Assembly (NCBI GenBank): GCA_900754475.1
Contig: CAAECY010000007.1
Coordinates: forward strand, 1 to 20,224
Source: an uncultured Sutterella sp.
GTDB lineage: Bacteria; Pseudomonadota; Gammaproteobacteria; Burkholderiales; Burkholderiaceae_F
Direction of reading: 5' to 3'
DNA: 20,224 nucleotides
The notes beneath the pieces were generated by a model, which saw nothing but the letters and a program-made list of their open reading frames with translations, ran no database searches and had not been told where the DNA came from. Positions 13,386-20,224 of the stretch are shown piece after piece. The translations under genes were made by a program, and so were the position numbers. The first letter of the stretch is position 1, and every line of letters starts with the position of its first letter.

Positions 13386-13850
13386 ATGACGACTCTGGAT
13401 CCCGTCGACTCGCACGTTGCCTCCGCGGACGACTCCGCCTCTGCGATGTTCGAGCGCACGCTCGCCTACGAATGGCATGCGCACCGAAGCTTCTGGCTCG
13501 CGCTCGGTCTCGGGGGATTGATCCTTGCCCTCGGGCACGCGCTCGTCGTCGCTTTTCTCTCGGATTCGAATTCCGACGGCGCCCTTCGCTTCGGGTTCCT
13601 GGCGGCCCGCAACGCGGGGACGGTGCTCCTTCTCGGCGTGCTGCTGCGCGGCTCGGCGGCCGCGGCCGCCGCGCGGGCGGTGCGGGCGCGCTATCGGGCG
13701 CTCGACATTTTGCCCGACAAGCGCCGCGACGAGGAACGGCGGCTCTCCGCGGCGCTTCGCGGACGGCTCCTCGGGATGCTCCCCGCGATCGGACTCGGCG
13801 CGCTCGGAATCTTCGCGGAATCGCTGGCGAACCTCGTCGCAGGCCTCTGA
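13386..13850 (+). CDS. Small membrane protein of unknown function
   Basis: Not recognised. A 154-residue protein with three predicted membrane segments (about 35-58, 68-88, 127-150) and a short acidic/polar N-terminus; the stretch between the second and third is Ala/Arg-rich and then strongly charged (DKRRDEERR near 111-119), presumably cytoplasmic. It begins one base after the exporter stop, so it is translated from the same message and may be coupled to it; no separate Shine-Dalgarno is clear. Codon use looks like that of its neighbours. It may assist the exporter, but nothing in the sequence proves that. Confidence 0.7.
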   Translation: MTTLDPVDSHVASADDSASAMFERTLAYEWHAHRSFWLALGLGGLILALGHALVVAFLSDSNSDGALRFGFLAARNAGTVLLLGVLLRGSAAAAAARAVRARYRALDILPDKRRDEERRLSAALRGRLLGMLPAIGLGALGIFAESLANLVAGL

Positions 13851-13900
13851 CGAGCGGGAGCGCTTTGAGAAGCTTCGGGCCCGATCCCGCGCGCCGCCCG

Positions 13901-13906
13901 TACAAT
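13901..13906 (+). promoter_or_regulatory. Candidate -10 box for the EFR1-type gene
   Basis: TACAAT, 68 bases before the GTG start and 10 bases before a terminator-like hairpin. No consensus -35 is found. Confidence 0.38.
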
Positions 13907-13915
13907 AGGAACCCG

Positions 13916-13944
13916 ACGGGAATCCGACCACATTCCCGTTTTTT
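13916..13944 (+). terminator. Intrinsic-terminator-like hairpin in the EFR1 leader
   Basis: ACGGGAAT (13916-13923) pairs perfectly with ATTCCCGT (13932-13939) around an 8-base loop and runs into six T (13939-13944). The Shine-Dalgarno AAGGAG (13961-13966) is 16 bases further, so no promoter fits between. It may end the exporter operon, but expression of the next gene must still cross it. Confidence 0.72.
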
Positions 13945-13973
13945 CCCGTTCTTCCCTTCGAAGGAGCTTCGCC

Positions 13974-14786
13974 GTGACCCCCGCGCGCATTTCGATTCTC
14001 TACTTCTCCCCGACGGGCGGCACGCGCCGCGTTGCCCGTATGCTTCTCGCGGCGTTGCGTTCCGCGCGCCTTCCGCTTGAGGAAATCAACCTCACGCCCT
14101 TCGAAGCGCGCCGCAAGCGCCGCACGTTCGGACCCGGGGACCTCGTCTTCGTCTGCGTTCCCTCCTACTACGGGCGCGTCGCGCTTCCGATGCAAAACCT
14201 CAACGCCCTCTCGGGCGAAGGGGCTCTCGCCGTTCCCGTGGCGGTCTACGGCAACCGCGAATACGACGACACCCTGCGGGAACTCTCGGGCATTCTCTCC
14301 GCTCGCGGCTTCACGACGACGGCCGCGGCCGCTTTCATCGCGCAGCACAGCCAGTGTCCCGAACTCGCAGCGGGCCGTCCCGACGCCGGGGACCGCGCGC
14401 GGATCGAAGCCTCTGCGCGCGACGTGCTCGCGAAACTTGAAGCGGCTCCCGCCGACGACCCCGGCGCTCTTGCGATTACGCTTCCCGGGGACGACAATGT
14501 GCCCCTTCGCCCCTACCTTCCGACTCCGGCCGCGCCCGTTCTCGCCCATCCCGAGCGGTGTCGTCACTGCGGCGAATGCGCCGCGCACTGTCCCGAGGAC
14601 ATCATCGATCCGCTCTCCTTTGCGGTGACGGAACCCGACGCGTGCATTCTTTGCCGCGCCTGCATGGCGGCCTGTCCCGAAGGCGCGCGCGACCTGCCCG
14701 AGCCCGTGCGCTCCGCCGTTGCCGAACGCATGGCGGCGATTCGCGACGCGAACCTCGCGCGCAAGGAACCTTCCGTTTTCCTTTGA
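13974..14786 (+). CDS. EFR1-type flavodoxin/ferredoxin fusion protein
   Basis: A 270-residue soluble redox protein. The N-terminal half is flavodoxin-like, with an FMN-phosphate loop at 11-17 (FSPTGGT) and YGN at 92-94. The C-terminus holds two ferredoxin-type [4Fe-4S] motifs: C196, C199, C202, C206 and C224, C227, C230, C234, each closed by Cys-Pro. This is the EFR1 layout; such proteins are thought to carry electrons, but the partner is not known. The start is GTG at 13974 with AAGGAG 7 bases upstream. Its TGA overlaps the first possible start (TTG, 14783) of the methyltransferase frame, so the two are likely one transcript. Confidence 0.87.
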   Translation: MTPARISILYFSPTGGTRRVARMLLAALRSARLPLEEINLTPFEARRKRRTFGPGDLVFVCVPSYYGRVALPMQNLNALSGEGALAVPVAVYGNREYDDTLRELSGILSARGFTTTAAAAFIAQHSQCPELAAGRPDAGDRARIEASARDVLAKLEAAPADDPGALAITLPGDDNVPLRPYLPTPAAPVLAHPERCRHCGECAAHCPEDIIDPLSFAVTEPDACILCRACMAACPEGARDLPEPVRSAVAERMAAIRDANLARKEPSVFL

Positions 14787-14800
14787 CTCTCCGAACTTTC

Positions 14801-16279
14801 GTGAAAAAAACGCATCGCGCCCCCGAACGTCGTCAATTCGACGAGACGCTTCTCGTAACCGGTCTGCATCCTTCGGGAGCGGGCCTTGCCCGCTCCGAAC
14901 ACGGCCCCGCCGTGCTCGTTGCGGGCGCCCTTCCCGGCGACCGCATCGCCCTCCGCTGGACCGAACCCGCCCCGGGCGGGCGCTTCGGTCTGGCGGACAG
15001 CTTCGAAATTCTCGAAGAGAGCGCGCACCGCGTCGATCCCGAGCATCCGCGCTGCGCGCTCGCGGGGCGTTGCGGGGGCTGTCCCCTCGCACGCGTCGAC
15101 TACGCGACCGAACTCGAACTCAAAACGAAGGCGCTCGTCGTCGATACGCTCGAAGAAGCGGGGTTCGACGCCGCACGGGTTCTCCGACCCGCGCTCGGGC
15201 ACGACGTCGCGAAGTCCGAGGGCTTTCGCAACAAGGCGATTCTCTACCCGGTCGATCTCACGGAGAACGGTGAGACCCAACGCCGTTTCGGCTTTTTCGA
15301 AGCGCGCTCCCACCGCGTGGTGCCCGCGGAAGACTGCCCGCAGTCGCCCGACTGGATGAAGCGCACGGCCCGCGCCCTGGCAGAGGCAACGCTCGCGGCG
15401 GGGCTTGAGCTTTACGACGAAACCTCGGGAACGGGGGTGTTGCGCGCTCTTTTGATGCGGGACGGCGCCCGATTCGGTTCGGTGGAGCCCTCGTCCGACA
15501 TTCGGGGTCTCGCCGTTCTCGTCGTGACCGACTTCCCGCCCGAGGGGGCGGCCGAATTCGAGCGGATCGCGCAGACCTTGGTTGCCGCTTTGCCCGAAGG
15601 CGTGTCGCTCGTCGCGCACCGCAACGCGCGTCCGGGAAACGCCCTCCTTTCGTTCGAGCCCGGCGCTTCGACCGTGCTCTGCGGGCGGGGTGCGGTCGAC
15701 GCGGACCTCTTCGGCCTCACCTTTGAGGTTCGCCCCGAAACGTTCCTTCAGGTGAACACCCTTCAGACGCCCGTTCTCTACGGTGCGGCGGTCGACGCCC
15801 TGCACCTCTCGCCCGGGGACGCGGTGTTGGACCTCTATTGCGGCGTGGGCACGATCAGCTCGGTCCTTGCGCGCGCGGTCGGCCCCGAAGGCCGGGTGAC
15901 GGGGGTCGAACTCGTCGAAGCGTCGGTTGAAGCGGCGCGCGCGAACGCGAAACGCAACGATCTTGCGAACGTGCGCTTCGAGGCGGGTCCCGTCGAAACG
16001 GTGCTCCCGCGCCTCGCGCTTGAGCGCGCTCCCACCAAGGCCGTGCTCGATCCCGCCTTCAAAGGGTTGGCGGAGTCGGTGCCCGCGGTTCTTGCGCAGC
16101 TTCCGATCACGGACCTGGTCTACGTGTCGTGCAACCCCAAGACGCTCGTGCGCGACGTGAAGCGCCTGGCGGCCTTCGGGTTCGAACTCGAATCCGTCAC
16201 GCCCGTCGACCTTTTCCCCGGGGCTTTTCATCTCGAAGCCGTGGCCGTTCTTCGACGCTCCGGCGTTGAGGGCTCCTGA
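14801..16279 (+). CDS. rlmD: RlmD-like 23S rRNA (uracil-C5)-methyltransferase
   Basis: A SAM-dependent tRNA/rRNA m5U methyltransferase of the TrmA/RlmD group; RlmD methylates U1939 of 23S rRNA. From the GTG at 14801 (492 residues) it shows an N-terminal TRAM-like beta domain (about 11-75), Fe-S cysteines C85, C91, C94 and C179, FLQVN at 315-319, the SAM loop LDLYCGVG at 343-350, nucleophile C444 in SCNP, and E479 in HLE. The usual DPxR motif reads DPAFKG (417-422), lacking the arginine. A TTG at 14783, overlapping the EFR1 stop, is the alternative start; neither has a good Shine-Dalgarno. It is somewhat longer than typical RlmD, so RlmC/RlmCD-type specificity is not excluded. Confidence 0.82.
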   Translation: MKKTHRAPERRQFDETLLVTGLHPSGAGLARSEHGPAVLVAGALPGDRIALRWTEPAPGGRFGLADSFEILEESAHRVDPEHPRCALAGRCGGCPLARVDYATELELKTKALVVDTLEEAGFDAARVLRPALGHDVAKSEGFRNKAILYPVDLTENGETQRRFGFFEARSHRVVPAEDCPQSPDWMKRTARALAEATLAAGLELYDETSGTGVLRALLMRDGARFGSVEPSSDIRGLAVLVVTDFPPEGAAEFERIAQTLVAALPEGVSLVAHRNARPGNALLSFEPGASTVLCGRGAVDADLFGLTFEVRPETFLQVNTLQTPVLYGAAVDALHLSPGDAVLDLYCGVGTISSVLARAVGPEGRVTGVELVEASVEAARANAKRNDLANVRFEAGPVETVLPRLALERAPTKAVLDPAFKGLAESVPAVLAQLPITDLVYVSCNPKTLVRDVKRLAAFGFELESVTPVDLFPGAFHLEAVAVLRRSGVEGS

Positions 16280-16337
16280 CGACGGACGGCGACTGACGGC
16301 GGTCCGAGGGTCCCGGCTTGAGACCCGTTGAGAGGAT

Positions 16338-16376
16338 TGAAAATCGCCCGAGCGGCTCGGCCGGCTCGGGCGTTTT
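16338..16376. terminator. Bidirectional intrinsic terminator
   Basis: A perfect 9-bp stem (16345-16353 with 16364-16372) is flanked by AAAA on the left and TTTT on the right. It serves the convergent methyltransferase and helicase genes. Confidence 0.85.
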
Positions 16377-16385
16377 CTTGCGGGG

Positions 16386-18521
16386 TTAGTGGTAAAGCCC
16401 CTCGTAATAGGCGGTCGGATTGAGGAAGAATTCGATCGCCTTTTCCGCGCGACGCGTGCGGTAGAAGTCGGGGAGGCTCTGGAGAATCCGCTTCCCGTAG
16501 GGCTTGTCCGCCACGCGGCTGTCGCAGAGCATCAAGACCCCTCGGTCCGTTTCCGAGCGGATGAGGCGCCCCGCGCCCTGCTTCAGAGCGATGATCGCCT
16601 CGGGGAGCGAATATTCGAAGAAGGGATTCCCGCCCGAAGCGCGGATCGCATCGCAGCGCGCCGTCGTGATCGGGTCGTCGGGCGGAGCGAAGGGGATTTT
16701 GTCGATGACGACGAGCGACAACGCGTCGCCGCGCACGTCGACGCCTTCCCAGAAGCTCATCGAGCCCACGAGAATCGCGTTTCCGCGGCGGCGGAATTCT
16801 TCGATGAGCGTTGCGCGCGGCATCTCGCCCTGCACCAGGAGCGGCCAGGGACTGCGGTTCGCCTTCAGCTTGGCTTCGAGAAGATCGGCCGCGCGGTTCA
16901 CGGCCGCAAGCGACGTGCAAAGCACGAACGTCCGACCGCCCGCCGCGTTGATGAGGGGCCAGGCGGCTTCGACCACGCGCCCCGCGTGCTCCAGCGTGTT
17001 GTTCGCGGGCGCGGGGAGGTTCGGGAGGTAAAAGCACCCCTGCTCCCAATAGACGAAGGGGCTCTCCCAGCTGTGCGCGGGCGTCTCGGGCGGAAGTCCC
17101 ACCTCCATGAGGTAGTGCTTGAAGTTGCCCGCAGCCGAAAGCGTCGCGGACGTAAAGACCCAGGCGCCCCCTTCGGCTTCGCGCATTTCGCGGAATTCGT
17201 TCGAAAAGGAGAGCGGCGTTTCGTTGAAGCGCACGCCGTTTTGGAGCACCTCGACCCAGCGGATCATGCCCTTCGAGGGGCCGTTCGCGGGGGCGTCCGT
17301 CGCGGGTTCGGATTCGGCAACGGGCGCCGGATTTTCCGACTCGGCCTTGGCGCTTCGCTGCGCTTTTTCGGCCTTTTCCGCTTCTTTCAAGAATTTCTGC
17401 CAGCGCTCGCACTCCGCGTAGACCGTCTTCCAGTATTCGTAGAGCGTGTCGACTTCGTCGTTGCGGCCCTTGTTCGCTTCGAAGGCGTTCCCGAGACGCT
17501 CAAAGGCCTTCACCGCCTCGTTGAGCGGGGCGCGCAGTTCGTGGAAGCGTTCGATGTTTTGGACGGACTTTCGGTCGCCCTCGACGAGCCCGATTTCCAT
17601 CACCGCGAGACGCAGATCGTAGACGTGCTTCACGACGTCGTCGTAGAGGTTCGACCACTTCGCGCCGTCGCGCAGGTACGCTTCGCCGTACTGACGCGCT
17701 TCCGAGGCGATGTCCTGAAGCTGATAGGTGGAAAACTTCGTTCCGAAGAAGTCCGAAGCGATCTGCGGGAGCTGATGCGCTTCGTCGAAGACCGTGAGCT
17801 GCGCGGCGGGCAGCATCCCGTCGATCTTGTTCGCGGCCTGGCGCTTCATCGCCATCGACGAGAGGTAGAGGTGATGGTTGACGACGACGATCTGGCTCTC
17901 CAACGCTTTTTCGCGCGCGAGCTTCACGAAGCATTCTTCGTAGAAGGGGCAGCGTTCCGACCCGAGGCAATTCTCCCGGGTGCTCGTCACGTAGGGCCAG
18001 AGTCGGTCCGTTTCGGGGACGTCGGTGAGTTCCGCCTTGTCGCCCGTTTTCGTGATCTCCGCAAAGCGTTCGATCTTGCGAAGTTTCTCGTAGGAGTCCC
18101 GCTCGGGCAAAAGCCCTTCTTCGCGCGTGCGCTTCAGGCGGTGCAGGCACACGTAGTTCGAGCGCCCCTTGAGGACCGCGGCGCGCACGTTGAGGCCGAG
18201 CGCGCGGGAGAGGATCGGAATGTCCTTTTTGAAGAGCTGATCCTGAAGGGGTTTCCCCGCCGTCGAAATGATGACGGTGGCGCCCGAGAGAAGCGCGGGC
18301 GTCAGGTACGCGAACGTTTTACCCGTCCCCGTACCCGCTTCGGCAACGAGCGTGCTTTTCTTCTCCAACGCTTCGGCCGCAGCGAGAGCGAATTCGACCT
18401 GCCCGGCGCGCGCGGCAAACCCCTGCGTCTTGCGCGCCAGGGGCCCTTCCGGCGCAAAGGTCGCGGCGACGCGGTCGGCAAGCGACCGTTTCGGGTCGAA
18501 TAAGAGCGGTTCGTCTTTCAC
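16386..18521 (-). CDS. DinG/YoaA-type Fe-S ATP-dependent DNA helicase
   Basis: A 711-residue superfamily-2, XPD-like 5'-3' DNA helicase linked to DNA repair and replication-fork or R-loop clearance. Walker A is AEAGTGTGKT at 60-69, the DEAH box at 246-249, and four cysteines (C125, C185, C191, C197) fit the [4Fe-4S] domain. The second motor domain shows GSMSFWEGVD and QGAGRLIRS. Residues 379-417 are a Lys/Glu/Ala/Pro low-complexity insertion. The size fits DinG/YoaA; the exact member is not assigned. It starts with GTG, with GAAGGA placed so the preceding gene's TGA overlaps this Shine-Dalgarno, showing tight coupling. Confidence 0.88.
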   Translation of the reverse strand: MKDEPLLFDPKRSLADRVAATFAPEGPLARKTQGFAARAGQVEFALAAAEALEKKSTLVAEAGTGTGKTFAYLTPALLSGATVIISTAGKPLQDQLFKKDIPILSRALGLNVRAAVLKGRSNYVCLHRLKRTREEGLLPERDSYEKLRKIERFAEITKTGDKAELTDVPETDRLWPYVTSTRENCLGSERCPFYEECFVKLAREKALESQIVVVNHHLYLSSMAMKRQAANKIDGMLPAAQLTVFDEAHQLPQIASDFFGTKFSTYQLQDIASEARQYGEAYLRDGAKWSNLYDDVVKHVYDLRLAVMEIGLVEGDRKSVQNIERFHELRAPLNEAVKAFERLGNAFEANKGRNDEVDTLYEYWKTVYAECERWQKFLKEAEKAEKAQRSAKAESENPAPVAESEPATDAPANGPSKGMIRWVEVLQNGVRFNETPLSFSNEFREMREAEGGAWVFTSATLSAAGNFKHYLMEVGLPPETPAHSWESPFVYWEQGCFYLPNLPAPANNTLEHAGRVVEAAWPLINAAGGRTFVLCTSLAAVNRAADLLEAKLKANRSPWPLLVQGEMPRATLIEEFRRRGNAILVGSMSFWEGVDVRGDALSLVVIDKIPFAPPDDPITTARCDAIRASGGNPFFEYSLPEAIIALKQGAGRLIRSETDRGVLMLCDSRVADKPYGKRILQSLPDFYRTRRAEKAIEFFLNPTAYYEGLYH

Positions 18522-18532
18522 GGCATCGTCCT

Positions 18533-19549
18533 TCAGAAGAATTGCGCGAGGCCCGAGTCCTGGGACTTCCGGCGCTCTTCGTAGCGCTTTTGAGCGGCTT
18601 CGCGCTCCTTCAGGCTTTCTTCGAATTTCTTTTGCTTTGCTTCGCGCTCGGCGCGACGCTTCGCGGCCGTGGCTTCCGCCTCGTCCATGCGCTTTTTCGC
18701 TTCGAGCTGCTTGGCGTTGTAGTACGCCTCGTTTTCGCTTTCAAGACGCGCGCGTTCGTCCGCCGCGGGTTCGGGTTCCGCCGTCTTCGGCTCGATCGCG
18801 AGAGGTTCGGACGGCGCTTTCGGAGTCTTGGGTTCAATCGAAAGGGGCTCCGACGGAGCCTTCTGAGTCTTGGGTTCGATCGAAAGGGGTTCCGAGGGTG
18901 CCTTCGGGGTCTTGGGCGCAACGCGCACGGGCTCCGAGGGCGCCTTGCGTTCGCGCGGGACGAATTCGATCGGCTCCGAGGGCTTCTTCAAGAGGGGCTT
19001 CGGGAGCGTCACGGGTTCGGGCGCGGGCTTGGCGGCTTCGGCCGCGCGTTCCGCCTTGAGTTCGGCATTGCGGGCCGTACGCACGACGTCGTGGGCGCGC
19101 GTCATCACGCGGCGCACTTCGCGCTCGCGGTCGTAACTCAGGCGCTTCGCCTGATCGATGCAGCGGTTGACGAGGAACTTCCCGTAGCAGTGGAGTCGCA
19201 CGTCGTCGACCGCTTTTTCAATGCGGGCGAGTTCGAGTTCGCCCTTCTTGATGACCTCTTCGGCTTCGTCCACCGTGCGAATGCGCCCTTCGCCCTTCCA
19301 CGCGTCGTAAAACGAGTGATCTTCGAGCACGGCCTGCGCCTCGGCGGCCGCGCGTTCGCGACGCGCGAGCTCCTCGTCGGAGGGCGCGGCCCGCTCGGGC
19401 TTCGCCGCGGGAGGCGGCACGAGCTTCGAGCGCATGTCGGTGACTTCGAGCGCGGCGACGTTCGCCGACATCAGGCATCCCGCCGCGACGACAAGCGAGG
19501 CTGCCAACGGGGCGAGGCGTTTCGAAGAAGAGAAAACGGTCCGAAGCAT
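18533..19549 (-). CDS. Exported repeat protein of unknown function
   Basis: Not assigned to a known function. 338 residues from the ATG at 19549 (an in-frame GTG at 19564 is possible). The N-terminus is a signal peptide; AAGC could be a weak lipobox (lipoprotein) and NVAA-LEV a signal-peptidase-I site. A helical domain follows with a CYGKFLVNRC pair of cysteines in a charged context, resembling uncharacterised Burkholderiales envelope proteins. Then come about five 14-residue repeats (KAPSEPLSIEPKT type) and a long charged C-terminal helix, probably coiled coil. It looks periplasmic, with a Pro-rich spacer. It lies 11 bases upstream of the helicase gene on the same strand. Confidence 0.8.
   Translation of the reverse strand: MLRTVFSSSKRLAPLAASLVVAAGCLMSANVAALEVTDMRSKLVPPPAAKPERAAPSDEELARRERAAAEAQAVLEDHSFYDAWKGEGRIRTVDEAEEVIKKGELELARIEKAVDDVRLHCYGKFLVNRCIDQAKRLSYDREREVRRVMTRAHDVVRTARNAELKAERAAEAAKPAPEPVTLPKPLLKKPSEPIEFVPRERKAPSEPVRVAPKTPKAPSEPLSIEPKTQKAPSEPLSIEPKTPKAPSEPLAIEPKTAEPEPAADERARLESENEAYYNAKQLEAKKRMDEAEATAAKRRAEREAKQKKFEESLKEREAAQKRYEERRKSQDSGLAQFF
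18783..18992 (-). repeat. In-frame 42-bp tandem repeat, about five units
   Basis: Units at 18783-18824, 18825-18866, 18867-18908 and 18909-18950, plus a diverged fifth to about 18990. Each encodes 14 residues with the core K-x-PSEP. The two central units are nearly identical in protein while their DNA has synonymous changes, so the repeat is kept by selection and not just newly amplified. Copy number could vary between strains. Confidence 0.85.
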
Positions 19550-19747
19550 GGAAGATAAGCTCACAGAATGGAAGGGAAACGTTCTAGGCGGCCGAGTCGG
19601 GGAGGCCGCAAGGCGCGGGCCCCGTCCGAATCGGGCGAAGGTCGGACCGATTCGTACCGGCCCGAATGTAGCCCGAGTTTAACAAATGGCGGGACGACCG
19701 CCCGCGCGCCTCGAAGGCGATCGACGCGCGAACGGAAAGCGATTATG

Positions 19748-20146
19748 TCAGCGGGCGGCGTGCGTTGGGGATCGGAGATTCTGCGTCGCACGCGCTTCGC
19801 GTCGTTCAAGGAGCGCCCGATACCGCGCCACGGGCGCAAGCGTTTCGTCGAGCGCCTCGTGCCAGAAAGCGCGCGATCGCGGGTCGAGCCCCGCCGCCCG
19901 TCCGACGGCCGCGTGCCGCACGAGGAGTTCCCGCATCGTGAAGGAGCCCGCATCGAGCCACATCGCTTCGAGCGCGCGGCGTCCCGCCTCCGGGTCTTCG
20001 AGTTCGCGAAGGCGCCGCGCGACGAGGTTTGAAACGAGAAACCCCAGAACATACTGCCAGTCGTAAAAGAGCGTCCCCTGTCGATAAAAATGGGGCTTGT
20101 GCACCCAGACGTAGCGATCGGTTTCAAGCGTCGAATCGCCGAAATA
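19748..20146 (-). pseudogene. C-terminal fragment of an M3-family oligopeptidase (PepF-like)
   Basis: 133 codons, open from just after a TAA (20149-20147) to the TGA at 19748. The segment RYVWVHKPHFYRQGTLFYDW, a hydrophobic YVLGFLVSNLVARRL and the closing FWHEALDETLAPVARYRALL match the C-terminal part of M3 oligoendopeptidase F-type metalloproteases, cytoplasmic enzymes that trim short peptides. The zinc motif HExxH and all preceding domains are absent. Upstream of 20147 the frame is lost in every reading phase and composition turns AT-richer, which points to disruption by an insertion. The rest of the gene may lie beyond that insertion, outside the window. Confidence 0.7.
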
Positions 20147-20224
20147 TTAAGGCGGCACTGGTTTAGGTGTTATTAGGCTACCTCGGGCTCGGCCTGAGCG
20201 TAGCGCACCGAGTCCGGCGAAAAG
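20147..20224. mobile_element. IS-end-like sequence interrupting the peptidase gene
   Basis: Non-coding sequence, abruptly unlike the gene it joins, with stops in all minus-strand frames (several TAA/TAG). It begins around GGCGGCACTGG (20151-20161), which looks like an insertion-sequence terminus, and contains an inverted repeat (GGGCTCGG with CCGAGTCC, near 20184-20215, one mismatch). The family is not assigned, the transposase is not in the window, and no target duplication can be seen because the other end is missing. A different mobile element or a rearrangement junction is possible. Confidence 0.4.

Noticed and set aside
18783..18992. The 42-bp repeat as a CRISPR array
   Set aside because: Units are contiguous with no spacers, stay in frame within a coding region, and diverge in a codon-wise manner.
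19561..20127. A second, longer minus-strand frame over the peptidase fragment
   Set aside because: Its product is Arg/Ser-rich and unrelated to any family, while the overlapping frame (19748-20146) matches the M3 peptidase C-terminus.

Overview
The window is GC-rich, tightly packed bacterial DNA. Protein content and style point to a Gram-negative betaproteobacterium of the order Burkholderiales, most like the gut Sutterellaceae (Sutterella/Parasutterella). This placement is an inference from remembered protein similarity, an amino-acid-centred transporter set, short PssA and Psd forms, and recurrent TACAAT -10-like boxes. No rRNA, tRNA or CRISPR array is visible.

Layout. Bases 1-83 are the 3' end (domains V and VI) of a group II intron, followed by a gene-free, hairpin-rich stretch to 439. 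Then come an EamA/DMT transporter (+), a fumarylacetoacetate-hydrolase-family enzyme (-), pssA (+) and psd (-), the latter two being consecutive steps of phosphatidylethanolamine synthesis. An AIM24-family protein and a SIMPL/DUF541 secreted protein form a minus-strand pair. Diverging from them, 6497-12497 carries four consecutive paralogues of sodium-dependent neurotransmitter-symporter-family (NSS/SNF) transporters, each with its own leader. A LysE/RhtB-type exporter with a small membrane protein follows, then an EFR1-type flavodoxin/ferredoxin protein and an RlmD-like 23S rRNA uridine methyltransferase. On the minus strand, a repeat-bearing exported protein lies directly upstream of a DinG/YoaA-type Fe-S helicase. 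At the right end the C-terminal part of an M3-family oligopeptidase is cut off at about 20147 by non-coding, IS-end-like sequence.

How the parts fit. The centre is a sodium-coupled import block (probably amino acids or related amines) next to an amino-acid-type exporter. The most unusual features are regulatory. Terminator-like hairpins with U-tracts sit 23-32 bases from the start codon or Shine-Dalgarno of NSS-2, NSS-3 and EFR1, too close for a promoter downstream of them, so transcription must pass through them. The LysE-type gene has a Shine-Dalgarno 45 bases from its ATG, separated by a perfect 9-bp hairpin that would bring the two to a normal distance. Both window ends lie in mobile-element-like sequence, so the window may be a whole contig broken at repeats.
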